Shown here piece after piece: positions 39,602 through 46,752 of a stretch of DNA of 54,627 nucleotides. The stretch's first letter is position 1; the number at the start of each line of letters is the position of its first letter. The position numbers were made by a program, and so were the translations under genes. This DNA comes from a virus, in the IMG/VR virus record IMGVR_UViG_3300032677_000040, positions 1 through 54,627 of that record. One strand, given 5' to 3'. Below the pieces are notes generated by a model, which did not search any database, was not told where the DNA came from, and saw nothing but the letters and a program-made list of their open reading frames with translations.

Positions 39602-39630
39602 TTGACAAGCAAATAAAACCTTGGTAATGT
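39602..39630 (+). promoter_or_regulatory. Rightward promoter of the RHH/recombinase genes
   Basis: -35 TTGACA (39602-39607), 17-bp spacer, -10 TAATGT (39625-39630). ATG 39638 begins 7 bases later without a ribosome site, so the mRNA should be leaderless. The two divergent -35 boxes are only 9 bases apart, so one polymerase would exclude the other. Confidence 0.6.
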
Positions 39631-39637
39631 ATAGGTC

Positions 39638-39808
39638 ATGATCAATGAAACAAAGCAGAAACCAAAAACCAGATTCGTCGCGTTGCCTTCGGAAATTGAC
39701 GATCGCGTGGTACAGCTCGCGGCGGAGGAGCGCAGAAGCGTTTCGAACATGATTATGCTCTTGGTCGAAAAGGGCCTCGATAGCGACCTACACAGTCGGG
39801 AGGAATAG
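39638..39808 (+). CDS. Ribbon-helix-helix (Arc/CopG-like) regulator
   Basis: 56 residues. A short strand (Thr-Arg-Phe-Val-Ala-Leu-Pro, 11-17), helix A (Glu-Ile-Asp-Asp-Arg-Val-Val-Gln-Leu-Ala, 19-28) and helix B (Ser-Val-Ser-Asn-Met-Ile-Met-Leu-Leu-Val, 34-43) give the RHH fold. Such dimers bind palindromic operators through the strand. Gene order, with the recombinase directly downstream and divergent promoters upstream, suggests it autoregulates and controls the integration/early decision. It is a natural candidate for recognising TGCAAATTTGCA or the nearby dyads. Confidence 0.7.
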   Translation: MINETKQKPKTRFVALPSEIDDRVVQLAAEERRSVSNMIMLLVEKGLDSDLHSREE

Positions 39809-39810
39809 CC

Positions 39811-40347
39811 TTGAAACACCTTCAGATGGAACAAATCACCACTCTCTTGGACGCTACGAAGAACGACCGCGACCGCTTGTTTCTAACGATGACCTACGAG
39901 CACGGCCTGCGCGTCTCGGAGGCTTTGGCTCTGTCTCCGGATCGGGTCAAGAGCGGCCATTTACTAACAAAACCCGGCAAGGATGGAAAGTTAACAGTTC
40001 AGAAGTTGGCCCCAGATACGCTTAAGCTCTGGTCGGCGCTGACCTTGAACCTAGCGTCGGGCACGCGCGTTTTCCCGTTCACGCGCCAGCGTGCTCACAC
40101 CATCTTCCACGCTGCTTGTGAAGCGGCCGGCATTGCCTTGGCCCCCCGCCAGGGTATTCACTCTCTACGCCACAGCATCGCGCACCACCTACTCGACTGT
40201 GGTTACACGCTTCCCATGGTTCAGCGCAAGCTCGGCCACCAATCCATTTCCTCCACTGGCTGCTACCTCCTTGCCGACGACTCCCAGGTCGATGCAGCCA
40301 CAGCCGCGGTAATCTCCAGGCGAAAGGCTTGCGGGAAGGTTGCATAA
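39811..40347 (+). CDS. Minimal tyrosine recombinase (catalytic domain only)
   Basis: 178 residues from TTG 39811 with GGGAGG upstream. Catalytic set: Arg34 (Gly-Leu-Arg-Val-Ser-Glu), Lys near 54-60, His117-x2-Arg120 (His-Ser-Leu-Arg), His143 (Leu-Gly-His-Gln-Ser), Tyr152. The N-terminal arm-binding and core-binding domains of phage integrases are missing, so it is closer in size to FimB/FimE or to simple Xer-like recombinases. Could integrate the phage, resolve dimers or invert a segment. Inverted repeats for a substrate were not found. The next ATG overlaps its stop. Confidence 0.8.
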   Translation: MKHLQMEQITTLLDATKNDRDRLFLTMTYEHGLRVSEALALSPDRVKSGHLLTKPGKDGKLTVQKLAPDTLKLWSALTLNLASGTRVFPFTRQRAHTIFHAACEAAGIALAPRQGIHSLRHSIAHHLLDCGYTLPMVQRKLGHQSISSTGCYLLADDSQVDAATAAVISRRKACGKVA

Positions 40348-40532
40348 TGCAAGATCACCTGAAATCGGTCGGTAAGACTATCGCTAACATCGAGTTAGAT
40401 CATCCCAATGACCCAGAAACCTGCACCATCGCATTCACCGACGGCACGTCCCTCCAACTCTCCGCTTACTCCCCCGACATCTGCTACCTTTTCATCCAGT
40501 TCTCCCCAAACAAGCGCCCCATGAGCCGCTAA
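40347..40532 (+). CDS. Small hypothetical protein
   Basis: 61 residues, ATG overlapping the recombinase stop, GGGAAGG upstream. Acidic beta-type sequence: Thr-Ile-Ala-Phe-Thr-Asp-Gly-Thr-Ser-Leu-Gln-Leu-Ser. It could be a directionality factor or unrelated; no HTH is obvious. Confidence 0.5.
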   Translation: MQDHLKSVGKTIANIELDHPNDPETCTIAFTDGTSLQLSAYSPDICYLFIQFSPNKRPMSR

Positions 40533-40588
40533 TCGCTCGCACAAGGCACTTTACAGCACGTACCTACCTCGTTTACCCTCGTTAACCA

Positions 40589-40855
40589 GTGAATGTACCT
40601 TCTCCAGCTCCGAACAAAACAGAACGATTTGCTGCGATCCGCGCTCGCATGTCTGACCCGCGTGTTGGCTTCAAGATGTTGTCAACAAAGGGCGCTCGCC
40701 ATGCGCACAAAACGATCCTCGCCCAAGGTAGGAAGCTCTGCGAGGAGGCAAACGCGGCACGTAGGGCCAACGCGGCGCGCCGCCGCGAGGAAAAGGCCAA
40801 ACAGGCGCTCCTGGGCCCGGCCTGGCGCTACGGGAACACCACGCAGAACGGGTAA
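40589..40855 (+). CDS. Small basic helical protein
   Basis: 88 residues from GTG 40589. The C-terminal half is an Ala/Arg/Glu-rich helix (Ala-Asn-Ala-Ala-Arg-Arg-Arg-Glu-Glu-Lys-Ala-Lys). No ribosome site is clear, so the start is uncertain. Confidence 0.4.
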   Translation: MNVPSPAPNKTERFAAIRARMSDPRVGFKMLSTKGARHAHKTILAQGRKLCEEANAARRANAARRREEKAKQALLGPAWRYGNTTQNG

Positions 40856-41084
40856 TCGGCCCGCCGCCTGGATAGACAATCGTGTGTATCTCCTTTGTTA
40901 TCAACGAGAGTTAACGAACTGTTAGATTGTAAACCGATTCATTTCCAGCCCAGGGACCCCCCGCGGGCACCCCATCGGGAAAAGGCAAGCCCCCCGGCTC
41001 ACTAATGAGGGTGCGGGGAAATACTAATGCAGTCCTCCGTGGAGATTTTCGTAGGATTTTGGTGGTACAGAGACCAGATACCTG
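40856..41084. other. Gene-poor stretch between recombinase region and promoter
   Basis: No convincing gene on either strand. Contains GC-rich runs (CCCCCCGCGGG near 40960) and a weak GCACCC/GGGTGC pairing. It could hold an att site or a leader, but nothing distinct is seen. Confidence 0.4.
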
Positions 41085-41112
41085 TTGACAATGCGCACAG
41101 TCGGTGTACATT
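41085..41112 (+). promoter_or_regulatory. Promoter of the zinc-ribbon gene run
   Basis: -35 TTGACA (41085-41090), 16-bp spacer, -10 TACATT (41107-41112). ATG 41119 is 6 bases further and lacks a ribosome site: another predicted leaderless start. Confidence 0.6.
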
Positions 41113-41141
41113 GTCACCATGGTTCCTGTGTACATTGTCAC
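41086..41141 (+). promoter_or_regulatory. Operator-like repeats over the promoter
   Basis: TGACAATG (41086-41093) and CATTGTCA (41109-41116) form an inverted repeat covering -35 and -10. GTGTACATTGTCAC occurs twice (41104-41117 and 41128-41141), 24 bp apart, the second copy just inside the gene. A dimeric repressor bound to these would close the promoter. Confidence 0.5.
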
Positions 41142-41502
41142 AGTACAGGCGTGGGAATGTGGAAGGTGCCAGTGGAAGTGGATACCGAGGGGGAAGGAGA
41201 TGCCCCGGCAGTGTCCGAATCGGGATTGCAGGCAGAGACTAGTTCTAGGAGTGGCCGATGAAATTTCCAGGGAAAAGGTTTTGTCCGGACTGCCCGAGGC
41301 TGAGTTGGGAAAAACACCAACTGACGGAGCACGCGGATCATTTGGCGACACACAACCCGTCTCCGGCGGCATGGGCGACGGCGTACATTCGGATTCAGGA
41401 GTGGAAAGACCGGGCAAAGGGAAAGGATTAAGCGCGGAGCAGTTTATGAATCTCTCGAACTCGGACAAGCTGCGGGCGAAGCGCGAAGGTAAGGCGCCAT
41501 GA
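41119..41502 (+). CDS. Zinc-ribbon protein
   Basis: 127 residues from ATG 41119. Trp-Glu-Cys-Gly-Arg-Cys-Gln-Trp-Lys-Trp-Ile-Pro-Arg, then Cys-Pro-Asn-Arg-Asp-Cys, is a zinc ribbon of a kind frequent in short mobile-element proteins. The Gly/Ser-rich middle and Lys-rich end are probably disordered. ATG 41104, five codons upstream, lies inside the promoter and is unlikely. Confidence 0.55.
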   Translation: MVPVYIVTVQAWECGRCQWKWIPRGKEMPRQCPNRDCRQRLVLGVADEISREKVLSGLPEAELGKTPTDGARGSFGDTQPVSGGMGDGVHSDSGVERPGKGKGLSAEQFMNLSNSDKLRAKREGKAP

Positions 41503-41582
41503 AGCCCCTGGACTGGTTGGTGCTGGTGATGATTGTTTCGTTGGCGGTAGCCCTGGCGGTGTCGTGTAGGGTGATTGGGTGA
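41499..41582 (+). CDS. Tiny single-TM peptide
   Basis: 27 residues overlapping both neighbours by 4 bp (ATGA and GTGA). A single hydrophobic helix (residues 5-22) with no cleavage motif. Packing and coupling support translation; role unknown. Confidence 0.4.
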   Translation: MKPLDWLVLVMIVSLAVALAVSCRVIG

Positions 41583-41737
41583 TTGTTAAGATCCAAGACG
41601 GCGGGATTTTGAAGTGGAAATGTTTGATCTGCGGTAAAACGTGGCTACCGAGGATCGACCAGGAGTACAAGTATCTCAGGTGCGCGAACAAGGCTTGCAG
41701 GAAGCCAGTGAACTTTTCAGGGACGAAGAATGGGTAG
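41579..41737 (+). CDS. Tiny zinc-ribbon protein
   Basis: 52 residues, GTG coupled to the previous stop. Lys-Cys-Leu-Ile-Cys-Gly-Lys-Thr-Trp-Leu-Pro-Arg and Arg-Cys-Ala-Asn-Lys-Ala-Cys-Arg-Lys-Pro are two zinc half-sites about 20 residues apart. The Trp-Leu-Pro-Arg after the first Cys pair is like Trp-Ile-Pro-Arg in the gene at 41119, so the two are probably related. Confidence 0.6.
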   Translation: MIVKIQDGGILKWKCLICGKTWLPRIDQEYKYLRCANKACRKPVNFSGTKNG

Positions 41738-41981
41738 AGAGCGGAAGGTTTACGAGCGGATCATGTCGGATCGTCCCGAAAAACTGAATGAGGACGAGGC
41801 AGGATACACCGATCCGTCGTCGGTGAGGTACAAGTGCTCAGGTTGTCTGCACTTCCTTGAGCGCAAGGTAGATGGGTTTGGGGTTTGCGAACTGGTCAGA
41901 TTGCGGGATGATGATTCGATTGAACCGAAGGCGGTCTGCGATTATTGGACCGACGACGGAGAGGTTTTTCCCCTGCTATGA
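41730..41981 (+). CDS. Small Cys-rich protein (HiPIP-like pattern)
   Basis: 83 residues (ATG 41730; ATG 41763 is an alternative). Cys-Ser-Gly-Cys-Leu-His-Phe near 36-42, Gly-Val-Cys-Glu-Leu-Val and Ala-Val-Cys-Asp-Tyr-Trp: four Cys with spacing that could bind zinc or an iron-sulphur cluster. The pattern is seen in small phage proteins. Unknown role. Confidence 0.55.
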   Translation: MGRERKVYERIMSDRPEKLNEDEAGYTDPSSVRYKCSGCLHFLERKVDGFGVCELVRLRDDDSIEPKAVCDYWTDDGEVFPLL

Positions 41982-42229
41982 ACATTCCCCAATGCCCGAA
42001 CCACCTGAAATCAAAGTCTATCTGCGAGGTCAGTAAACTCCGCCTGATCGGGGAGAGCGACCAGGCCTTTAATTTCTTCTGCGCCTCCTGCCAGTTGCTC
42101 TGGTCGGTCACCAAGCCTCGGACGAAAGAAAAGGCTCGCTTCGAAAACAGTGTCCGGAAAATTCAGCAGGCATCCGAAATTGAAAGACAGAAAGCCGCAA
42201 GGCGGTTGTACTCCTTCCCATCCAAATGA
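41978..42229 (+). CDS. Small zinc-ribbon protein
   Basis: 83 residues, ATGA overlaps at both ends. Cys-Pro-Asn-His and Phe-Phe-Cys-Ala-Ser-Cys-Gln-Leu-Leu-Trp make the zinc site, and the C-terminal half is an Arg/Lys/Glu helix. Fourth small zinc-type gene in a row, ending at the glycosyltransferase fusion. Confidence 0.55.
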   Translation: MNIPQCPNHLKSKSICEVSKLRLIGESDQAFNFFCASCQLLWSVTKPRTKEKARFENSVRKIQQASEIERQKAARRLYSFPSK

Positions 42230-43572
42230 TAAACTTTTGCACGACCTGCCGCGGACGAACCTCCCACTTAAAAATAACCCTTCCCCGTAATCTTGCAGAC
42301 AACAAATCTCCCAACTCCCGTTTTGTAGTGCTCAATTACAACAGCCCCGACGGGCTCCTGGACTATGTCGTGACGCACCACCGGGAAGACCTGCGAACTG
42401 GAAAACTAGTGGTCTATAGTTTCGCTCCCGATGATGGTAAGTGGCATATGGCGCACGCCAAGAGTATGGCGATGCGGCTGGGCATCTTGGAGGGAGCCGA
42501 CACGGTTGTGACCCTCGATGCCGATAACTTCGCCGGTCCGAACTTGGACGAATACATCGCCGCTAATCTTGAGCCGGGGAGCTTCCTGCATCCCGACTTC
42601 GCCGCCATCAAGAAAATGCCATGGACTGCAGAAAGGCCTTTACGTGGTTTTGCCGGCCGGTTGGCCATTCGGTCGCAGGATTTCCTGAAACTCGGTGGCT
42701 ACGACGAACAGTTCGATATTTGGGGCAGCGAAGACATTGACCTGCTAGGCCGCCTGCACCGTTCTGGATACACTCCGAAGTTCTTTCATTACAAAAACCT
42801 CTACACCATTCCCCACGGGCCAGAGGTCCGCTTCAAGGAATACCCTGAGGCGGAAAAGAACGAAGCCAAGGAACATAGTCGTTGGATTGATTCGCGGACG
42901 GAAACCGTAGTCAACTATGGGAAGTTTGGCATGGGGACCGTCTACAGGAATGGTGATCCAACTCCGATCACGCTAGGCCCAGTTCCCACCCGAGTATTCG
43001 GTATCGGACTCCACAAGACAGCCACTAGTTCCCTGCACAAGGCGTTTCAGTCTCTAGGCTTCGATAGCCTGCATTGGGGTAATGGTGAAGCCCCGCTGAT
43101 CTGGCAGGAAGTCAACGCCGCAGGCCGGTCGAAAACCTTGGAGCGCTTCTACGCCGCTTGCGATATTCCCATCCCCTTGCTCTATCAAAAACTGGATAAG
43201 GCGTATCCCGGATCGAAGTTCATCTTGACTACCAGAGATGAATCCGAGTGGCTGACGAGCGTGGAGAGGATGTGGGACGCGAAGTACAACCCAACGCGAT
43301 GGCAGTGGGATGTTTGGCCGATTTCCAATCGACTGCATACGGCGTTGTATGGCCGCAGCGACTTCGACGCGCAAACGATGCTAAGCCGCTACCGCCAGCA
43401 CAATGCCGAAGTTGTGGAGTACTTTAAGGATCGTCCTGACGACCTGTTGGTCATGGATATGTCGAACGGGGCCGGATGGCTGCAAATTTGCACCTTTTTA
43501 GGGAAGCCGGTCCAGAGCGCTCCCTACCCTAGGGAGTACCCAACGCGGGAAGTGGGGTCGCCAGAATCATGA
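42226..43572 (+). CDS. Glycosyltransferase-sulfotransferase fusion
   Basis: 448 residues, start coupled (ATGA). Residues 1-215 form a GT-A family 2-type glycosyltransferase: Thr-Thr-Cys-Arg-Gly-Arg-Thr near 6-12, Asp98-Ala-Asp100 metal motif, Gly-Phe-Ala-Gly-Arg-Leu-Ala and Gly-Gly-Tyr-Asp-Glu..Gly-Ser-Glu-Asp-Ile-Asp-Leu. It resembles chondroitin-type N-terminal GT domains. Residues about 258-430 look like a sulfotransferase: Phe-Gly-Ile-Gly-Leu-His-Lys-Thr-Ala-Thr-Ser-Ser for PAPS 5'-phosphosulphate binding and Thr-Thr-Arg-Asp-Glu-Ser-Glu-Trp for the 3'-phosphate. It would add and then sulfate a sugar, either on the host surface or on a virion protein. Palindrome copy 6 lies inside. Confidence 0.75.
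   Translation: MINFCTTCRGRTSHLKITLPRNLADNKSPNSRFVVLNYNSPDGLLDYVVTHHREDLRTGKLVVYSFAPDDGKWHMAHAKSMAMRLGILEGADTVVTLDADNFAGPNLDEYIAANLEPGSFLHPDFAAIKKMPWTAERPLRGFAGRLAIRSQDFLKLGGYDEQFDIWGSEDIDLLGRLHRSGYTPKFFHYKNLYTIPHGPEVRFKEYPEAEKNEAKEHSRWIDSRTETVVNYGKFGMGTVYRNGDPTPITLGPVPTRVFGIGLHKTATSSLHKAFQSLGFDSLHWGNGEAPLIWQEVNAAGRSKTLERFYAACDIPIPLLYQKLDKAYPGSKFILTTRDESEWLTSVERMWDAKYNPTRWQWDVWPISNRLHTALYGRSDFDAQTMLSRYRQHNAEVVEYFKDRPDDLLVMDMSNGAGWLQICTFLGKPVQSAPYPREYPTREVGSPES
43481..43492. repeat. Dispersed palindrome TGCAAATTTGCA, copy 6
   Basis: Exact copy near the end of the fusion gene, read here in a different codon phase (Leu-Gln-Ile-Cys) than copies 1 and 2, so amino acid sequence does not explain it. 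Confidence 0.85.
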
Positions 43573-44150
43573 ATATCGAACGAGCGCTAAAGATCAAAGA
43601 CGGGTGGATGAGCAGGCAAGAACTTCAATGGCTTGCCGCGTCGGCGTCCGTAAACGCTCGCATTGCCGAAGTCGGATCATGGACAGGACGCTCGACGCGT
43701 GCTTTGGTGGACAACACCCCCGGCACTGTCCTTGCCGTGGACACATGGTTGGGTTCCCCAGGGGACTTGGATGATATTGTTGCCCTGCGAGGGGCATGGT
43801 GGGCATTTGGCAAGTTTCACCACAACCTGATGGATGCTTTCGAGGGGAACAGGCTCTCCGTTATGCGAATGGACTCATTGAAAGCCGCCGCTGAATTGAG
43901 AGATCGCTACGAAAGTTTTAACATGGTCTTCATCGACGCCAACCATACTTACGAGTCCGTAAAGGCTGACATTCTGGCGTGGACGCCACTGCTTAGACGT
44001 TCTGTTTCAGGGCGTGGGGGCTTGCTCTGTGGGCACGATTTTACAGAGCAATGGCCCGGTGTCATGCGAGCCGTGAGCGAACTGATTCCTAACTATCGTC
44101 TCATGGACAATCCGTCAACGGATAGAACGATCTGGTGGAAGCCAGTCTAG
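43569..44150 (+). CDS. Class I SAM-dependent methyltransferase (Methyltransf_24-like)
   Basis: 193 residues, ATGA overlap with the fusion gene. Motif I Ile-Ala-Glu-Val-Gly-Ser-Trp-Thr-Gly-Arg-Ser-Thr (32-43), acidic loop Ala-Val-Asp-Thr-Trp (56-60 region), Met-Val-Phe-Ile-Asp-Ala-Asn-His-Thr-Tyr (about 118-127) and Gly-Leu-Leu-Cys-Gly-His-Asp-Phe are typical of O-methyltransferases acting on sugars or small molecules. Because it is coupled to the glycosyltransferase-sulfotransferase, it probably modifies the same glycan. Confidence 0.8.
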   Translation: MNIERALKIKDGWMSRQELQWLAASASVNARIAEVGSWTGRSTRALVDNTPGTVLAVDTWLGSPGDLDDIVALRGAWWAFGKFHHNLMDAFEGNRLSVMRMDSLKAAAELRDRYESFNMVFIDANHTYESVKADILAWTPLLRRSVSGRGGLLCGHDFTEQWPGVMRAVSELIPNYRLMDNPSTDRTIWWKPV

Positions 44151-44162
44151 GAGGGAAAAATT

Positions 44163-44366
44163 ATGCACCACAATCGCAGGAGGAAATGGATCAACCAGCA
44201 ACGTGAAATAGCGAGGGCAATTGCCGATGTACAGATGCGACCGCAGCCGTTCACGGACTCCCCACTCGCCGCGCTGCGCAGATACTTCCAAGTATCTACC
44301 GCAAGTGATAATTACGAAAACGTGCAGACCCTACTGACGGCGCTGAAATTGGCAACCAAGAAATAG
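44163..44366 (+). CDS. Small basic helical protein
   Basis: 67 residues with AGGAGGG upstream. Arg/Gln-rich N-terminus (His-His-Asn-Arg-Arg-Arg-Lys-Trp) then helices. It opens the packaging cluster; maybe a small terminase-associated or DNA-binding factor. Unknown. Confidence 0.45.
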   Translation: MHHNRRRKWINQQREIARAIADVQMRPQPFTDSPLAALRRYFQVSTASDNYENVQTLLTALKLATKK

Positions 44367-44375
44367 GAGGCTACA

Positions 44376-44945
44376 TTGATTTTTACCCCAGAGATGCGAG
44401 CCAAAGGAGCCGCAACACGAGCGGCAAACAAGTTGAAGCGGGAAGAAAAAGCAAGACGAAAGGAGGAGCGCGATACTGCAAATCATAGCCCGAACAATGG
44501 TTCCGAAAAGGAGTCGAGTCAAGTTGACCAAAGTGTTCGAGCAGAACTTCCCAGTAACCCGGTATCGATGGTACCTGGCAACGTGTTCGACTGGGAAAAC
44601 TGCCCGCTGGTTGATGCGATCAACAAACAAGCAGACATGAAAAGGGAATATGAGCGCATCTCTCAAATCGTACTCCGCCGTCAGAACCCACCGGGGCGGA
44701 GATGGACCTGCTGGACGGACAGTCATAAAGACTTGATCCGGGCGAACATGACTGCGCCCAATTCGCGGGCGGTCATTCAGGCGTGCTTGAAGTCTGGGGA
44801 AGACGGGAAGCAGAGTTTTCGTGATGACGGGCGGTTCATCATCGAGAACGGGGTGAAGCGCCTGCAACCGGCTTTTTGCTGCAACGCGTTCTGTTTCAGG
44901 GCGTATCAGCAGTTGCACAAGTTGGAGAATCAGCCATTAACCTAG
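44376..44945 (+). CDS. Possible small terminase subunit or packaging accessory
   Basis: 189 residues from TTG 44376 with GGAGG upstream. The N-terminus is a Lys/Arg/Glu coiled coil, followed by a disordered Ser/Asn linker. A globular C-terminal part includes Trp-Thr-Asp-Ser-His-Lys-Asp and Asp-Asp-Gly-Arg-Phe-Ile-Ile-Glu-Asn-Gly-Val. It immediately precedes the large terminase, the usual place for a small subunit. No typical HTH is seen, so this is position-based. Confidence 0.4.
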   Translation: MIFTPEMRAKGAATRAANKLKREEKARRKEERDTANHSPNNGSEKESSQVDQSVRAELPSNPVSMVPGNVFDWENCPLVDAINKQADMKREYERISQIVLRRQNPPGRRWTCWTDSHKDLIRANMTAPNSRAVIQACLKSGEDGKQSFRDDGRFIIENGVKRLQPAFCCNAFCFRAYQQLHKLENQPLT

Positions 44946-46699
44946 ATCACGCCAAGCAACTACTGGCCAAGCTCGATATCAAGCACCGGGACGAAGGTGT
45001 GTCTGTTCCCTTTGTACTGAATCCCAACCAGCTTAAGTGTCACAACATTGTCAAAGAACACTACAAGAAACACGGATCAATCAGGGTTGTGGTGCTCAAA
45101 GCTCGCAGGGTCGGGATGAGCAGTTACATCGACGGCCTGGCGACGATGCACTGCCTGGCCAAGCCCCAGGCCCACGCTCTGATTGTTGCGCACTTGAAAG
45201 ACGTTGCCGACAAAGGCTTGTTCCGCGTGCCCCGCGACCTGGCTGTGTCACTGAATGACCGCCTTCCGGGCGCCTGCGACGTCAGGACGCGCAGCATCAT
45301 CTTCCCGCATACGAAGGGCGCATCGAACCTCGACATCGCAACCGCGGGCTCCGTAGGCGCAGGGCGGGGGCTTACGCTTTCGTTCCTGCATCTTTCAGAA
45401 GCGGCCTCTTATCCCGGACAGAAATCATTCCTATCGATTCTCCCCAGTGTGTCGAAGGCCCCCGACACCGTCATCGCCTTGGAATCCACCGCTCAGGGCC
45501 GCACCGGAATTGGCGAGACGTTTTACAACTACTGGAACGGTGCCAATGAAACTGGATCGCACTGGAACGGATACACGCCGATTTTCCTTTCGTGGCTGGA
45601 CGATCCGACATGCCATCGCCCCGCACACGAAGCGGAAGATGCCCCTGCGACCGACCTGGAAAGGGAGCTGATGGGGAAACCGTTCAACGCCTCCCTGTCG
45701 CAGATAGCTTGGATGAGAATGGTCCTAGAAGGCGAGTGCGAAGGTTCCGAGTTGATGTTTAATCAGGAATATCCCCACTCCGCACTCGTCGCGTTCGTGG
45801 CTACCGGTGACCCCGCATTCACCGCTCCCGAGATCCGTTACGCGATGGGGACGAAGCAAAAGCCTGTAAAGAAGGGACATTTCGAGCGCCAAGGCAAAGG
45901 GGCGGCCTTTGTAGACAACGTGCGTGGCAAGGCCTTGATGTACGAGACGGTCAAAGAAAAATGTACCTACTTTGTTGGAGTGGATTGTGCGAGAGGAATG
46001 GAGCAAGACAGCGGCCGCGCCACAGGAGACTTCGCGTCGTTCATGGTCTTGAATGGCACTACCGGAGACTTCGCCATGCAATTCAGTGACTGGGTCAATC
46101 CGGTGGAAATGGCGAAGCACGTGGACGCTGTTGGGCGTTACTATAACAACGCCATGATGATCGTGGAACTAACCGGCAACTTAGGGTTGTGGTGTCAGCA
46201 GGTTCTCCGCGATCAGTATCAATATCCGAATTGGTACATGTGGAAAGGCAAGGACGATAAGACCTGGGGCAAGGGTAAGTCGCCAGCTCTCGGCTGGGAG
46301 ACGACGGGAAGAACGCGCGACCTGCTACTCTCGACTTTCCGTGGAGCGTTGCACAATGGGATGAAGAATATCCCTGGCGGCCTCCGGGTAAAAGACGAGG
46401 AGTTCTGCCGCCAAATGGATCTGATGACGATGAGCACTGGGATGCGATGGGATGTTGAGCACGGTCATGACGATGTCTTCATGGCGGGATGTCTCGCCGT
46501 TATCGCGTGCGCTCAGTACCCACCGACGAACATTATCAGCTTTAAGGGCAACACCTTGGACAAAGACAAATCCGGCAATCCCGCACTCAGTAAACTGAAA
46601 CCGCAAACGGACTTGGCCCATGCGCTATATCGGGACCAGTTGCAGATATTGAAGCCGGATAAGAAATTTTGCCGAAGCGTGATGCAGCCGCCGTTCTAG
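44876..46699 (+). CDS. terL: Large terminase subunit (TerL)
   Basis: Up to 607 residues from TTG 44876; GTG 44999 or an ATT near 44937 with GGAG upstream are alternatives because the first 40 codons overlap the previous gene. Pro-Phe-Val-Leu-Asn-Pro-Asn-Gln precedes the P-loop-like Leu-Lys-Ala-Arg-Arg-Val-Gly-Met-Ser-Ser (74-83). Leu-His-Leu-Ser-Glu-Ala-Ala carries the Walker B-type acid, and Leu-Glu-Ser-Thr-Ala-Gln-Gly is the coupling motif. The nuclease domain has Gly-Val-Asp-Cys-Ala-Arg-Gly (about 368), Val-Glu-Leu-Thr-Gly and His-Asp-Asp (about 530), giving the three acidic metal ligands. It packages DNA into the prohead and cuts the concatemer. Confidence 0.9.
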   Translation: MLQRVLFQGVSAVAQVGESAINLDHAKQLLAKLDIKHRDEGVSVPFVLNPNQLKCHNIVKEHYKKHGSIRVVVLKARRVGMSSYIDGLATMHCLAKPQAHALIVAHLKDVADKGLFRVPRDLAVSLNDRLPGACDVRTRSIIFPHTKGASNLDIATAGSVGAGRGLTLSFLHLSEAASYPGQKSFLSILPSVSKAPDTVIALESTAQGRTGIGETFYNYWNGANETGSHWNGYTPIFLSWLDDPTCHRPAHEAEDAPATDLERELMGKPFNASLSQIAWMRMVLEGECEGSELMFNQEYPHSALVAFVATGDPAFTAPEIRYAMGTKQKPVKKGHFERQGKGAAFVDNVRGKALMYETVKEKCTYFVGVDCARGMEQDSGRATGDFASFMVLNGTTGDFAMQFSDWVNPVEMAKHVDAVGRYYNNAMMIVELTGNLGLWCQQVLRDQYQYPNWYMWKGKDDKTWGKGKSPALGWETTGRTRDLLLSTFRGALHNGMKNIPGGLRVKDEEFCRQMDLMTMSTGMRWDVEHGHDDVFMAGCLAVIACAQYPPTNIISFKGNTLDKDKSGNPALSKLKPQTDLAHALYRDQLQILKPDKKFCRSVMQPPF

Positions 46700-46752
46700 G
46701 ATAATATGTGCGGTAATTATATAGTTAACTCCCCGAAAGGAATCAGTGACTT

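Noticed and set aside
40911-41468. 185-residue minus-strand ORF over the promoter
   Set aside because: Opposite to a coding zinc-ribbon gene with a promoter; Pro/Ser-rich composition suggests a shadow.
46700-46752. Late promoter between terminase and zinc-ribbon gene
   Set aside because: An AT-rich GATAATAT is present, but no convincing -35 at suitable spacing was found.
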